Source of the DNA: Candidatus Hydrogenedentota bacterium | Lineage (GTDB): Bacteria > Hydrogenedentota > Hydrogenedentia > Hydrogenedentales > SLHB01 | Assembly: GCA_029552745.1 (NCBI GenBank) | Contig: JAKPDK010000184.1 | Coordinates: 310,001-374,000, forward strand | Direction of reading: 5' to 3' | DNA: 64,000 nt | Shown: one piece after another, positions 49,419 through 60,590 of the stretch | Layout of the letters: the number at the start of each line of letters is the position of its first letter | Position numbering within the stretch: the stretch's first letter is position 1 | Notes under the pieces: generated by a model | What the model saw: only the letters and a program-made list of their open reading frames with translations | What the model was told of the DNA's origin: nothing | Databases searched by the model: none | Translations under genes and position numbers: made by a program

Positions 49419-50456
49419 ATGAAAGCCAACGAATGGATTGACCTTCGAAGTGACACGGTAACGCGCCCCAGCTCAGGGATGCGCCGCGCAATGGCAAATG
49501 CCGAAGTCGGCGACGATGTCTTCGGAGAGGACCCCACGGTGGAACGTCTTCAAACCCTGGCTGCCAACCTTGCGCAAAAAGAGGCTGCGCTCTTTGTGCC
49601 GTCCGGAACGATGGCGAATCTCTTGGCGGTGCTGGCACAAACGCGCCCAGGTGACAGCGTGATTCTTCATCGAGATGCCCACCCATATCAGTATGAATCA
49701 GGCAACATGGCAGCCGTCGCCGGAGTACTGCCCGTGACTCTTCCCGGGGATTTCGGCATCCTTAATCCGGAAAATGTCCAAAGTCATATTGATTCCGGCG
49801 CAGATCATCACCGCTCGCCGACTACCCTGATCTCTATTGAAAATACGACCAATCGAGGTGGCGGCGCCATATATCCGGTTACAACGGTGCAGAAATTGGG
49901 CGAGATTTCACGGAGACACGGACTTCGACTACACTGTGACGGCGCGCGAATCTTCCATGCCCTGGTGGAGCTCGGTATCCCCTTGTCGGAATACGCTCAA
50001 CACGTTCATACCCTCAGTTTTTGCTTTTCCAAAGGATTGGGAGCTCCCGTAGGCTCCATACTCCTTGGTGACAAGCAGACCATTGAAAGAGCCCACCGGT
50101 TTCGCAAAATGTTGGGCGGCGGCATGCGCCAAGCGGGCGTCTTGGCAGCCGCTGCCCTCTACGCGCTCGAGAATAACGTGGAACGTCTTAAAGACGACCA
50201 CAAACGAGCGAGAATTTTTCGCGAGGAACTCGAGAAATCGTGTGCGATTTCTTTTCCATTGCCGTCTCCTACAAATATTGTTTATTTGGATGTGAGCGAT
50301 GCACCCTCGCTTGCTTCGAGGCTGCGCGAATGGGGGATACTCGTACTGCCCGTCTCGAAGACTCGGGTGCGCGCCGTATTTCATTTGGACATCGACGATG
50401 GAAAACTCCACCGTGCCATCGAGGCATTTCGAAACGTAATCCCTCGATGCTTGTAG
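49419..50456 (+). CDS. Threonine aldolase family protein
   Basis: [53 protein letters not shown] (PLP lysine). Confidence 0.93.
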   Translation: MKANEWIDLRSDTVTRPSSGMRRAMANAEVGDDVFGEDPTVERLQTLAANLAQKEAALFVPSGTMANLLAVLAQTRPGDSVILHRDAHPYQYESGNMAAVAGVLPVTLPGDFGILNPENVQSHIDSGADHHRSPTTLISIENTTNRGGGAIYPVTTVQKLGEISRRHGLRLHCDGARIFHALVELGIPLSEYAQHVHTLSFCFSKGLGAPVGSILLGDKQTIERAHRFRKMLGGGMRQAGVLAAAALYALENNVERLKDDHKRARIFREELEKSCAISFPLPSPTNIVYLDVSDAPSLASRLREWGILVLPVSKTRVRAVFHLDIDDGKLHRAIEAFRNVIPRCL

Positions 50457-50474
50457 TAATGAACACAGACGATT

Positions 50475-51428
50475 ATGACGATCAAAAACGAGAGCAAACT
50501 TCGGGATCCTTCGTATGTCCGTCTTGCCGCAAACGGCGAGCTGCAAAAGCGGGCTGCAGTAGCCCGTCATTTGCTTGAATCCTGCGAATTATGCCCGCGA
50601 AAATGCCGCGCCCGTCGCACCGAAGGTCAGGCTGGGGCATGCCGCACGCTTGACAAAGCCGTCGTTTACGGCGCCCATCCCCATTTCGGTGAAGAAAGCC
50701 CCTTGGTTGGACGGCACGGGTCAGGAACTATCTTCTTTTCGCACTGCAACCTGGCTTGTCTGTTTTGCCAAAACTATGAAATCAGCGCACAAGGCAAGGG
50801 AAACCCCATAGATTCCAGAACCTTGGCGCACCTCATGCTCGAGCTCCAACAGATGGAATGCCACAACATCAACTTCGTCTCTCCCTCACATGTTGTCCCA
50901 CAGATTTTGGAAGCCGTGGCCTACGCAGCGGAAAAAGGGTTACACATACCCCTGGTATACAATTCGGGAGGATACGACGCTGTGGAAACGCTGCAACTTC
51001 TTGACGGGGTGATCGATATTTATATGCCCGACATGAAATATGGTGATGCAGAAATGGGCCAGCGGCTATCGGGAGTGCCCGACTACCCAAATGTCAATCA
51101 GGCGGCTGTTTTGGAGATGCACCGACAAGTTGGCGACCTTGTGTTGGACCAAGCCGGAGTCGCCAGGCGCGGCTTGTTGGTTCGTCATCTGGTATTGCCC
51201 GGAGGACTAGCTGGGACGGAAGCCATTGCGCGATTCTTAGCCACGGAAGTTTCTCGAAACACCTACGTAAACGTTATGGCACAATATCGTCCCCTTTTTT
51301 GTGCGGACCAGTATCCTCCTATCAACCGCCGCATTACCGGGCAAGAGTACCGGGAAGCGCTGGGCATTATGGAAAAACACGGGCTCTGGCGGTTGGACAG
51401 TCGACAACAGAATGTTTTGTCCTTCTGA
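50475..51428 (+). CDS. Radical SAM protein, pyruvate-formate-lyase-activating-enzyme-like
   Basis: CELCPRKCRARRTEGQAGACRT, FFSHCNLACLFCQNYEIS (CxxxCxxC), VYNSGGYDAVETLQLLDGVIDIYMPDMKY. Confidence 0.92.
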   Translation: MTIKNESKLRDPSYVRLAANGELQKRAAVARHLLESCELCPRKCRARRTEGQAGACRTLDKAVVYGAHPHFGEESPLVGRHGSGTIFFSHCNLACLFCQNYEISAQGKGNPIDSRTLAHLMLELQQMECHNINFVSPSHVVPQILEAVAYAAEKGLHIPLVYNSGGYDAVETLQLLDGVIDIYMPDMKYGDAEMGQRLSGVPDYPNVNQAAVLEMHRQVGDLVLDQAGVARRGLLVRHLVLPGGLAGTEAIARFLATEVSRNTYVNVMAQYRPLFCADQYPPINRRITGQEYREALGIMEKHGLWRLDSRQQNVLSF

Positions 51429-51451
51429 ACGCACCTCAGAGAACCGGTACA

Positions 51452-54400
51452 TCAATGACTTCGAGAAGCCAAGTAGTCTAGGAAAACCGCGTGCGTTTCT
51501 TCCTGGGCTCTTTTGAGTTTCTCAAGGACGTTTTCCGCTTGGTCAAGATTGCCGGACGATGCCATCTGTTCCAGAGAGGCTGACAGCTCCCGCATGCGCT
51601 TTGCCCCCATGTTTGCACTGGCGCCTTTCAGCGCATGAGCGGTTATGCGCAGCCCGGCAACATCTTGATTCTTGACAAGGACTGCCATTTCGGCGATTCG
51701 TTCCTTGCTGTCCTCATCAAATGTCTGGATCAATTCACGTTCCAGTTCCACGTCTCCGTCACAGACTTCCTGCAGTCTCGCCAAATCGACCGGGACATCC
51801 ACCGAAGCGGTTGGCAACGGAACCTTTACCGTCTCATCCGAGTCCCCGAGCCATTGCGTCAACACACGGTTCAGCTCGGTCATTTCAATGGGCTTCGCAA
51901 GATAATCGTCCATGCCGGCTTCTTGACAGCGTTCCGCATCGCCTTTCATCGCCAATGCCGTGAGGGCGACAATGGGCGTGTGGCACCCTGCGGGTTCTTT
52001 TTCACGTATGGCACGCGTCGCGGCGCAACCGTCCATCTCCGGCATCTGACAGTCCATCAGGACCAAGTCGTATCTCGAACTCAAGACTGCGGCAACAGCC
52101 TCTCTGCCATTGGAGGCACAATCGCAGTGGTAGCCGAGCCGCTCCAACATGCGGATAGCCACTTTTTGGTTAATCGGATTGTCTTCCACCAGCAGTATCT
52201 TTTTCGTCGTCCGCTTCTTCTCTCGAATACTGTGGCTTGTGACCAGCGGGGGCTCTTGTTGCTTGTCGGTCTGACGGTCTGGATGAACAAGCTCCAACAG
52301 ACAGTCCCGTAACAATCGCTGTTTAACGGGTTTCGTAAGATACGCCGCAATTCCAACCGACCGTGCCCTCGCCGCGTCCCCGCGCTGAGGCGACGAGGTC
52401 AACAAGACCAAATGGGTTTTGGCCGTTTCCGGATTCTGTTTGATCGCATCAGCAACGGCGGCTCCATCCATACCCGGCATCATATAATCCAGCAACACAA
52501 CTTGGAAAGGTTTCCCGCTCGCTGCCGCATCCTGCAGCATGGACAGGGCTTGACGCGGATCACCGGTGTCCTCGACAATACAGCCCCAGTTCTTGAGAAA
52601 TGACCGGAATACTTCACGGTTCGTGGGGCTGTCATCAACAACGAGAATACGTAAGCCTTTTAAGACTTCTTGCGTTTGAACCTTGTCTGCGGTTGGAGCG
52701 GGAACAAGTTCAAAGGGGATCCAAAAGCGGAACGTAGTACCTTTGCCAAGCGTGCTCTCCACCGAAATATCGCCACCCATAAGATTCACAAGCTGTTTGG
52801 ATATCGCAAGCCCTAGACCGGTACCGCCAAATCGACGCGTGATGGAGGAGTCGGCTTGTGTGAATGGTTTGAATAAGGAGGGTATCACCTCCGGAGCAAT
52901 GCCAACGCCCGTGTCGGCGACCTCAAAATGTACCTCGACCTGATTGTCTCGTATCTCACCACGCCGTGTACGAATGACCACTTCCCCATGATCCGTGAAT
53001 TTAACCGCGTTCCCGAGGAGATTTAAAAGAACTTGGCGAAGCCGACCCGGATCGCCTTTTAGCCGTTGTGGCACATCATGCTGAATGAGCACGATCATTT
53101 CCAGACCTTTTTGGTGGGCACGGTGTGCCAACACATCGGCGACATCTTCCACAGTCGTGCGCAGATCGAATTCGATGCGCTCCAAGTCGATTTTGCCGGC
53201 TTCGATCTTAGAAAAATCCAGAATATCGTTTATGACGCTCAAAAGCGCATCGGCGGAACTGCGAACAATTTCGGCAAACTCCCGTTGCTCCTCCGTGAGC
53301 TTCGTCCCCAGAAGAAGTTCCGTCATGCCGATCACCCCGTTAAGCGGGGTGCGAATCTCATGACTCATATTTGCAAGGAAAGCGCTTTTAGCCCGGTTCG
53401 CCGCTTCGGCTTCATATGCCATTTGATTGGCACGCTCAATGGCTTTTTCCAATTCAAGGTTTGTCGCTTCGAGCCACTTCGCATGTTCGGCAAGCAACGT
53501 TTCCGCCCGTTTGCGCCCGGCGATGTCCGTATAGACACCCACCAGCCCAATAACAGCCTCGGAATCATCTCGTATAATGCCACTGCGGAAAATCACCGGA
53601 ACAGTCTTTCCGGAACGGGTGCGCACCTCCGTCTCCCCCTCGTAAGGTTCTCCTCGTAAAGCCGCCGTTGCCGCCGCCCGAGCAAACGCTCGATCGGCAA
53701 ACAAGCCCGTGGCTCCCCCAACACGCCGTAAGGAATGGACATCGTATTCAAAGAGACGCTGAAACGCTTGGTTCACGAAAATGGGTCTGCCGCGCTCGTC
53801 CGATATACCAATAGCGTCACCCGCATGCTCCACCGCAGCACGAATTTTGTACAGCTCCCGTTGCGCCTCTATCCGTTCCGTCACATCGCGAATGACCGCG
53901 ATGGCATGCCATTTCCCTCGATATTGCACACGAGACACCGTGAGTTCCACAGAAAACTCACTGCCATCCTTACGGAGGGCTTGCATCTCCAAGGTGCGTC
54001 CAAAAACGACACCCTTGCCGGTTTTCTGGAAGGTTTCCAGACCCTGATGGGCTTGTTGCAAAACACGCTGAGGCGCTATCAATTCATGTAAATCTTTTCC
54101 CAATACCTCTTGAGGGGTATATCCAAACATGTCCGTTGCGGCTTGGTTCCACGAGCAGACCTTGCCCTCGTCGTCTATCATCACAATGGCATCGACCGTA
54201 GAGGCGGTGATTGTTCGAAAACGTTCCTCGTTTTCACGCAGCTCCGTAATAAAACGAGCGCGATGTTCCTCTACGGCCACCGCAGAAGCAATGATGCTCA
54301 AGAAATGTTTGTCTTCTGCATCGGGCTCATAGTCGTCGGTGTAGACGATACACAAAGACCCGACGCTCCTATCTCCCACCTTGACAGCTTTACCCATATA

Positions 54401-55294
54401 TGTCTTCAAGCCATAGCGAAGAACATTCGGGTCCGTTTCCGCGTATCTTGAGTGCGGCAAATCGGTCACCAGAACGACGTCATCTCCTCCCTGGAGGATA
54501 ACGTCGGTACAGATATGTCCCGAGGCTTTGTCTATGGGATTAAAATCGCCTGGGGTATGCCAACCAGCAAGAGAACACAAAAGGTCACCCTCAAGTCGGT
54601 TGTAAAGGGCACAACCAGCCTGAAGGAGTTCCCCACAGAGGTGTACCAATCGGGTTATGTTTTCGGTCGGGTCTTCCGAAAGGTGCAAGAGACAATCATT
54701 TAGGCGAATAATACGCTCTTCAGAACGCTTCGCTTTGTGAATATCCTCGAATAGACCTTCAAAATACTGGATATTGCCCGAGGTGTCGCGAACGACCTTA
54801 ACAGTAACCGCGACCCAAAAAGGAGTACCGTCTTTGCGACGCATAAGTACTTCGCGACGGACTACTTCCCCCTTTTCCAAGACCTCTTGTATAAGCGCGG
54901 CGCGGTCCGCGGGATCCCTATAGAGTTCCGAAACCGGAATACAAATAAGTTCCGCCACCGAACTGTATCCGAATAACCGCGCAAACGCAGGATTCGCCAT
55001 CAGAAACTTTCCATCCCGATTTGAACGGCATATTCCGACAGGAAGATTGTCCACCAACGTGATATACGGGTCCGTAGCGGAAACAGACTCTCTTCTTCTC
55101 GCATTCCGTAAGATGCGATAAGCTGCGACGCCCAAAACCAAACCCAACAAGAAGCCGCAGAGGACAAGTGCGGCGCCGACTCCGGGTCGATTCATTAAGA
55201 GAGCTGCATAAACCAGCCCGGAAGCATGGGCCGTCGCCGATAGAGGCCACAAAAAGTACCCACGTTCAAGTTTGCGCCTATTATGGGTAATCAT
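51452..55294 (-). CDS. Multi-PAS/GAF hybrid sensor histidine kinase with two receiver domains and C-terminal HPt
   Basis: TM segments, PAS repeats, MSHEIRTPLNGVIGM (HisKA), HATPase FGGTGLGLAISKQLV, two REC domains (ILVVDDSPTNREV; ILLVEDNPINQKV), HPt ITAHALKGASANMGA. Confidence 0.95.
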   Translation of the reverse strand: MITHNRRKLERGYFLWPLSATAHASGLVYAALLMNRPGVGAALVLCGFLLGLVLGVAAYRILRNARRRESVSATDPYITLVDNLPVGICRSNRDGKFLMANPAFARLFGYSSVAELICIPVSELYRDPADRAALIQEVLEKGEVVRREVLMRRKDGTPFWVAVTVKVVRDTSGNIQYFEGLFEDIHKAKRSEERIIRLNDCLLHLSEDPTENITRLVHLCGELLQAGCALYNRLEGDLLCSLAGWHTPGDFNPIDKASGHICTDVILQGGDDVVLVTDLPHSRYAETDPNVLRYGLKTYMGKAVKVGDRSVGSLCIVYTDDYEPDAEDKHFLSIIASAVAVEEHRARFITELRENEERFRTITASTVDAIVMIDDEGKVCSWNQAATDMFGYTPQEVLGKDLHELIAPQRVLQQAHQGLETFQKTGKGVVFGRTLEMQALRKDGSEFSVELTVSRVQYRGKWHAIAVIRDVTERIEAQRELYKIRAAVEHAGDAIGISDERGRPIFVNQAFQRLFEYDVHSLRRVGGATGLFADRAFARAAATAALRGEPYEGETEVRTRSGKTVPVIFRSGIIRDDSEAVIGLVGVYTDIAGRKRAETLLAEHAKWLEATNLELEKAIERANQMAYEAEAANRAKSAFLANMSHEIRTPLNGVIGMTELLLGTKLTEEQREFAEIVRSSADALLSVINDILDFSKIEAGKIDLERIEFDLRTTVEDVADVLAHRAHQKGLEMIVLIQHDVPQRLKGDPGRLRQVLLNLLGNAVKFTDHGEVVIRTRRGEIRDNQVEVHFEVADTGVGIAPEVIPSLFKPFTQADSSITRRFGGTGLGLAISKQLVNLMGGDISVESTLGKGTTFRFWIPFELVPAPTADKVQTQEVLKGLRILVVDDSPTNREVFRSFLKNWGCIVEDTGDPRQALSMLQDAAASGKPFQVVLLDYMMPGMDGAAVADAIKQNPETAKTHLVLLTSSPQRGDAARARSVGIAAYLTKPVKQRLLRDCLLELVHPDRQTDKQQEPPLVTSHSIREKKRTTKKILLVEDNPINQKVAIRMLERLGYHCDCASNGREAVAAVLSSRYDLVLMDCQMPEMDGCAATRAIREKEPAGCHTPIVALTALAMKGDAERCQEAGMDDYLAKPIEMTELNRVLTQWLGDSDETVKVPLPTASVDVPVDLARLQEVCDGDVELERELIQTFDEDSKERIAEMAVLVKNQDVAGLRITAHALKGASANMGAKRMRELSASLEQMASSGNLDQAENVLEKLKRAQEETHAVFLDYLASRSH

Positions 55295-55489
55295 ACGCCA
55301 AATATAGTGCCAAAGGTTGAGAACTCGATCAACAAAAACATGTGGAAAACAGGTTCCTTTAATGGCGTTATGACGGTCGGTACTAGGCTGAACGATTTAG
55401 CATCACAAGTGGGGCGAAAAGTCTTCTGTGCCTGCTCCTACGGCACACCAGCTCGGGGGAGTTCTCTAACTGGAGCAGAACGACTTCCG

Positions 55490-55897
55490 CTATTTTTCTT
55501 GCTGGAGATGATCCAAGACTTGAGTTGTAACGTTGTCCGCCGTGATGGGAGGATTCAGCCCATTCAGATAGCCAAGGCGTGCAATAAGATCATAGTCAGA
55601 CTGCCGAGCAAAAGAGGTGATGGCGAGGATCGATCGATGACTGGCTTGTTCCATGAGAATCCAGTAGCGCCCCGTCCCCCGTTCCACCTTCTCTTTTTCG
55701 ACTGTCTTAAATTCAGGGGTACTGCGAACTACATCCAGGATGGAAACTTGTCCCGGCTTGTTAAAAGAATCGGGGTTCCCCCAGTATATTTTCTTGAGGT
55801 CCCGCTGTTCGGGGGGTACGGACGCCCCCTCAGATAGCGGCACAAGCCCCACTCCCGAAATTAGGATGAACAGAACGAGTCGGAGTATTCGCTTCAT
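55490..55897 (-). CDS. Small secreted hypothetical protein
   Basis: Signal peptide MKRILRLVLFILISGVGLVPLSEGA; about 135 aa. Confidence 0.65.
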   Translation of the reverse strand: MKRILRLVLFILISGVGLVPLSEGASVPPEQRDLKKIYWGNPDSFNKPGQVSILDVVRSTPEFKTVEKEKVERGTGRYWILMEQASHRSILAITSFARQSDYDLIARLGYLNGLNPPITADNVTTQVLDHLQQEK

Positions 55898-56067
55898 AAG
55901 CTTATCCTCCCTACCCACATATGTCTTGCTCAAAGCGAACAGCTTCTCGCTTTCAGTTACTACAATACCCTTTCAATGGAAATAGGTTTCATGGGTAGCC
56001 CCAAAGTGGCGTGTTTCGTACTTTTTCGGAAAAGAAGGGTTTACGGATAGGCAAATAACATTGAAAT

Positions 56068-56116
56068 ATACATATTGAAACCTATGTATGTTTTGTGTAT
56101 TATAGAAATATGCATA
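56068..56116 (+). promoter_or_regulatory. Putative sigma70 promoter (TTGAAA-17-TATTAT) with ATACATA-N8-TATGTAT inverted repeat
   Basis: TTGAAA 56075-56080, TATTAT 56098-56103, spacer 17; ATG at 56110, 7 nt after the -10; inverted repeat 56068-56074/56083-56089; TATGCATA 56109-56116. Confidence 0.6.
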
Positions 56117-56796
56117 CAGCTATCGATCCAGAACGGAACATCGAACTGGATAGTTCCCAAATCGATTTCGAAACGGGACTGGCTAGGTATGACGCCTTCT
56201 TGGCATGTTGGCAAGCCGAGACATCTTCTGCTGGTAACCACGGTTCATCCGTATCCATGGCGCTTATTGACTTAGACCGGTTCGGGACCTTAAATAGCCA
56301 GATCGGACGGGCTCAAGCCGATGAGGTGTTACGGCAAACGGCGGGTTTTCTTCTAAACGCAATTGGTTCCGAGGGCAAAGTCTTCCGGTACGGCGGCGAT
56401 GCCTTTGCGGTCGTGATGCCAGGCACCGAAAAAGAACAAGCCTTTTTTCTCATAGAAAAGACCCGCGTCGCATTTGCAGAACTTTCGAAAACAAGAACGC
56501 CAACCGAAAACATTGCTGCAGAAGTCACATTCTCCGCGGGTATTGCCACGTATCCCGACGACGGTGGAACACCGATGGACGTGATTCGAAAAGCAAATGA
56601 GGCAATGTACCGTGCTAAAAACAACGGGCGCAATCGGGTGTGCATCGCGCGGGAAGAAAAAATGGTTACAAAAACAAGCCATTATACCCAGGGGCAGTTG
56701 CAGGGACTCTCCCGTTTAGCGAAACGTATGGGCGTGGGTGAAGCGGTTTTGCTTCGAGAAGCCTTGGATGATTTGTTGCGCAAATACAATGCATAA
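56110..56796 (+). CDS. Degenerate GGDEF-domain protein (GGDAF) with C-terminal ribbon-helix-helix-like segment
   Basis: [74 protein letters not shown]; tail [42 protein letters not shown]. Confidence 0.88.
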   Translation: MHTAIDPERNIELDSSQIDFETGLARYDAFLACWQAETSSAGNHGSSVSMALIDLDRFGTLNSQIGRAQADEVLRQTAGFLLNAIGSEGKVFRYGGDAFAVVMPGTEKEQAFFLIEKTRVAFAELSKTRTPTENIAAEVTFSAGIATYPDDGGTPMDVIRKANEAMYRAKNNGRNRVCIAREEKMVTKTSHYTQGQLQGLSRLAKRMGVGEAVLLREALDDLLRKYNA

Positions 56797-56822
56797 AGCA
56801 TGAGACGATAGGAGCACAGCGT

Positions 56823-58232
56823 ATGGCGAAAAACATCTACGAAAAGATTTGGGAAGCTCACGTGGTTTACGAACAGCCGGGACAGGACAGCATTCTGTAC
56901 ATCGACAGACACTATGTCCATGAAGTAACCTCACCGCAAGCGTTCGAGGGACTGCGCTTGGCAGGCCGAAAGGTGAGACGGCCGGACATGACGTTCGCTA
57001 CAATGGACCACAATATCCCGACGACAGACCGCTCGAAGCCGATAACCGATGCATTGTCCCGGAAACAGGTGGAAACACTGCGCAACAATTGTCGGGAATT
57101 TGGCATACGTTGTTTTGATATAACCGACACGCGCAACGGCATCGTACACGTGATTGGACCCGAGCTAGGATTAACCCAACCCGGAATGACCGTCGTTTGT
57201 GGTGATTCGCATACGGCTACCCATGGGGCGCTGGGCGCTTTGGCGTTCGGTATCGGAACTTCGGAAGTCGAGCATGTACTGGCCACCCAAACGCTGTTAC
57301 AACGCAAGTCAAAAACGATGCAAATCTGTGTAAACGGAACGTTGGCGCCGGGAATCACGGCAAAGGATGTCATTCTAGCCATAATCGGCAAAATCGGGGC
57401 GAACGGAGGAACAGGCTATGTGGTCGAGTACACCGGGGACGTTATACGCAACTTTAGCATGGAAGGAAGGCTCACTATTTGCAACATGAGTATCGAGGCG
57501 GGCGCCCGCGCCGGGCTGGTGTCGCCGGATGATACCACGTTTGCTTACCTGAAAGGACGCGAATACATCCCCAAAGATAAAGCCTGGGAGACGTTGATAT
57601 CGGAATGGAGCGCTTGGGCGTCGGACCCCGGCTGCGGGTATGATCGCACGGTGGAACTGAACGGCGCAGATATTGAGCCGCAAGTGACTTGGGGTACGTC
57701 ACCGGAGATGGTAGCGCCCATTAGTGGACACGTGCCCCACTTAAGTGAAATTACCGACGCGGATCGGCGCGCCGCTGCGGCACGCGCGCTTGAATACATG
57801 GGACTTGCCGAGGGAACGCCCATAACCGACATCCCCGTGAATAAGGTGTTCATCGGATCTTGCACCAATGGGCGATTGGAGGATTTACGAGATGCCGCGC
57901 GTGTGGTGCAAGGGTACAAAGTGGATTCATCCATTGACCAAGCTCTTGTGGTGCCCGGTTCCCAGCAAGTGAAACTGGAGGCAGAGCGAGAGGGTTTGGA
58001 CAAGATATTCCGGGAAGCGGGTTTTGAGTGGCGAGAATCAGGTTGTTCGATGTGTTTAGCAATGAACGATGACCGGCTGAACCCGGGCGACCGTTGCGCA
58101 GCCACGTCGAACCGCAATTTTGAAGGCAGACAAGGCAAAGGCGGGCGGACCCACCTGGTAAGCCCTGCGATGGCCGCTGCCGCCGCTGTTAAGGGACATT
58201 TTGTCGATATTCGTCGTTGGGCGTACAAGTAA
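56823..58232 (+). CDS. leuC: 3-isopropylmalate dehydratase large subunit
   Basis: [95 protein letters not shown]. Confidence 0.95.
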   Translation: MAKNIYEKIWEAHVVYEQPGQDSILYIDRHYVHEVTSPQAFEGLRLAGRKVRRPDMTFATMDHNIPTTDRSKPITDALSRKQVETLRNNCREFGIRCFDITDTRNGIVHVIGPELGLTQPGMTVVCGDSHTATHGALGALAFGIGTSEVEHVLATQTLLQRKSKTMQICVNGTLAPGITAKDVILAIIGKIGANGGTGYVVEYTGDVIRNFSMEGRLTICNMSIEAGARAGLVSPDDTTFAYLKGREYIPKDKAWETLISEWSAWASDPGCGYDRTVELNGADIEPQVTWGTSPEMVAPISGHVPHLSEITDADRRAAAARALEYMGLAEGTPITDIPVNKVFIGSCTNGRLEDLRDAARVVQGYKVDSSIDQALVVPGSQQVKLEAEREGLDKIFREAGFEWRESGCSMCLAMNDDRLNPGDRCAATSNRNFEGRQGKGGRTHLVSPAMAAAAAVKGHFVDIRRWAYK

Positions 58233-58272
58233 ACGCTTGCATGAGTTAGGCTAGTAAAAACGGAGACAGGTC

Positions 58273-58869
58273 ATGGAGAAATTTGTGACGTTACACGGGT
58301 TGGTTGCCCCGTTGGATCGGATGAATGTGGATACGGATCAGATCATTCCGAAACAATTTCTGAAACGGATTGAACGCACGGGCTATGCGGACGCCTTGTT
58401 TTATGATTGGCGTTTTTTGGCAGATGGAAAGACGCCAAATCCGGACTTTGAGCTTAACGCCCCCCGGTATCAAGGCGCCTCTATCTTACTTGCACGAGAT
58501 AACTTTGGTTGTGGATCTTCTCGGGAACATGCGCCCTGGGCGTTGCATGACTACGGGTTCCGGTGTATTCTTGCCCCATCGTTTGCCGACATCTTTTACA
58601 ACAACTGTTTTAACAACGGTCTTTTGCCGATCCGACTGGATGGAAAAATAGTAGACAAGTTGTTCCACGAGGTTCGTGCATGCGAGGGATATGCCCTTGA
58701 TGTAAACCTGCCCGACCAGACGATTGCAACGCCGTCCGGAGAGGTCATTTCGTTCGAGATTGGGGCTTTCCTGAAAGAGCGTTTACTAAACGGATGGGAC
58801 CAGATCGCATTGACCTTGCGCCATGAAGATAAAATTCTCGCATACGAACGTGCCAGGGGTATAATATAA
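58273..58869 (+). CDS. leuD: 3-isopropylmalate dehydratase small subunit
   Basis: [59 protein letters not shown]. Confidence 0.95.
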   Translation: MEKFVTLHGLVAPLDRMNVDTDQIIPKQFLKRIERTGYADALFYDWRFLADGKTPNPDFELNAPRYQGASILLARDNFGCGSSREHAPWALHDYGFRCILAPSFADIFYNNCFNNGLLPIRLDGKIVDKLFHEVRACEGYALDVNLPDQTIATPSGEVISFEIGAFLKERLLNGWDQIALTLRHEDKILAYERARGII

Positions 58870-58931
58870 AAACAGTCATGTAGTGCGGCGCGAATTGAGT
58901 CGCGCATTTGTTAAAAAAGGTAGGACATGAC

Positions 58932-60590
58932 ATGTTTATCCTCTTGTTGGTGTGTTCCATTTTCTTCTATGTGATCGTCTACTTCCTGTACGGCGGTTTT
59001 TTGGCGCGGGTCTTAGGTCTGGACGATACCAAAGCGGTACCTTCCCAAACCCTGGCGGATGGCGTGGATTATTGCGCCGCTCACCCAGCGGTACTCATGG
59101 GGCATCACTTTTCCTCCATCGCCGGCGCGGGTCCCATTGTGGGTCCTATTGCCGCGGCCCTCTTGTTTGGGTGGTTTCCGGCACTGTTGTGGTGTTTGCT
59201 CGGGGCGGCGTTCCTTGGCGGCGTGCACGATATGGCTGCCATCGTTGCCTCGGTTCGACATGAAGGAAAATCCATCGGAGAAGTTATCGACCGTTGGGTG
59301 GGAAGAAGAGGCAAACGTCTCTTCTTATGTTTTACATGGTTTGCGCTGATTCTCGTCGTGGCGGTTTTCCTTGAGTTATCTGCCAAGACATTTGCTCAAG
59401 AACCTGCCGTGGCGTTTTCCGGCATCTTATATATGGGGCTTGCGGTGATATTCGGCCTTGCCGTTTACCGATTCAAGGTGCCCCTTTGGCTTTCCACCGT
59501 GGTACTGCTTCCCATTGTGCTGGGCGCAGTTTGGTACGGTGTCTCCGCTGAATGGGTCAAAACCTGGTTTTCATGGAGCATAGACACGTGGCGTATCGTT
59601 CTCGCGGGCTATGTGATCGTTGCCTCCGTACTGCCGGTCTGGCTGTTGTTACAACCACGAGATTATCTCGCTTCTTTTGTCCTTTATTTCGCCCTGGGTA
59701 TCAGCATCATTGGCATTCTGCTCGGTGGCGCTCATCTTCAATCTTCGTTGCCAGCATTCAAATCGTTCCATACGGAACAGGGCGAACAGCTTTGGCCCAT
59801 GTTGTTCATCATGGTTGCCTGTGGGGCGATCTCTGGGTTCCATTCGCTGGTTGCCAGTGGAACTACCGCCAAACAAATCCGGAGAGAGTCAGACGCAACA
59901 TTAATTGGATATGGCGCCATGTTGATAGAGGGCGTTTTGGCGGTTGTAGCCATCATAACGGTAATGATTGTGGGTAGTGTGCAAGGAAAAACGCCTGTCG
60001 CCATCTTTAGTAGCGGCTTCGGGCAGTTTGCTGCGGTATTAGGCATTCGCGCAGAAGTCGGCACCGCTCTAGGCCTTTTGGCGATCAATACCTTCATTCT
60101 CACGTCACTTGATACGGCTTCTCGTATCGCGCGTTATCAACTTCAAGAGTTGACGAATATGAAACTGGACCGATATTCCGCAACCCTTGCCGGGGTGGTG
60201 CTTGCGTTGGCGCTTATCTATGTGAAGACCGGCGATGTGCCTGCTCATGAACGTATTTGGCCCATGTTTGGCACGTCGAATCAGCTGGTTGCCGCGCTGG
60301 CGCTCTTGGGCGTATCTCTCTGGGTAATTAAAGGCTTAAAAAAGCCAGCAACCTTTTTGATTATCCCGATGATTTTCATGGCGCTGACCACGTTTGCGGC
60401 TCTGGTGTTTTTGTTGCAAAACTCTCTTGATAAAGGGGATTATGTGCTGGGCGTCATTGCCGCCGTGTTGTTGGTATTGGCAATTTTGCTCTACCGAGAA
60501 GCTTGGTACGCCTTTACGCGGGGTTCGGAAGCAGAAAACAATCGCCACGAACCGCTCCCCCAAACTCTGCAGACCAGCGAAGGAAAATAG
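58932..60590 (+). CDS. Carbon starvation CstA family protein
   Basis: HHFSSIAGAGPIVGPIAAALLFGWFPALLWCLLGAAFLGGVHDMAAIVASVRHEGKSIGEV; ATG 58932 after AGGTAGGA. Confidence 0.93.
   Translation: MFILLLVCSIFFYVIVYFLYGGFLARVLGLDDTKAVPSQTLADGVDYCAAHPAVLMGHHFSSIAGAGPIVGPIAAALLFGWFPALLWCLLGAAFLGGVHDMAAIVASVRHEGKSIGEVIDRWVGRRGKRLFLCFTWFALILVVAVFLELSAKTFAQEPAVAFSGILYMGLAVIFGLAVYRFKVPLWLSTVVLLPIVLGAVWYGVSAEWVKTWFSWSIDTWRIVLAGYVIVASVLPVWLLLQPRDYLASFVLYFALGISIIGILLGGAHLQSSLPAFKSFHTEQGEQLWPMLFIMVACGAISGFHSLVASGTTAKQIRRESDATLIGYGAMLIEGVLAVVAIITVMIVGSVQGKTPVAIFSSGFGQFAAVLGIRAEVGTALGLLAINTFILTSLDTASRIARYQLQELTNMKLDRYSATLAGVVLALALIYVKTGDVPAHERIWPMFGTSNQLVAALALLGVSLWVIKGLKKPATFLIIPMIFMALTTFAALVFLLQNSLDKGDYVLGVIAAVLLVLAILLYREAWYAFTRGSEAENNRHEPLPQTLQTSEGK

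Noticed and set aside
51635-52312. 225-aa plus-strand ORF inside the hybrid kinase
   Set aside because: Antisense to REC/HPt region; no motif support
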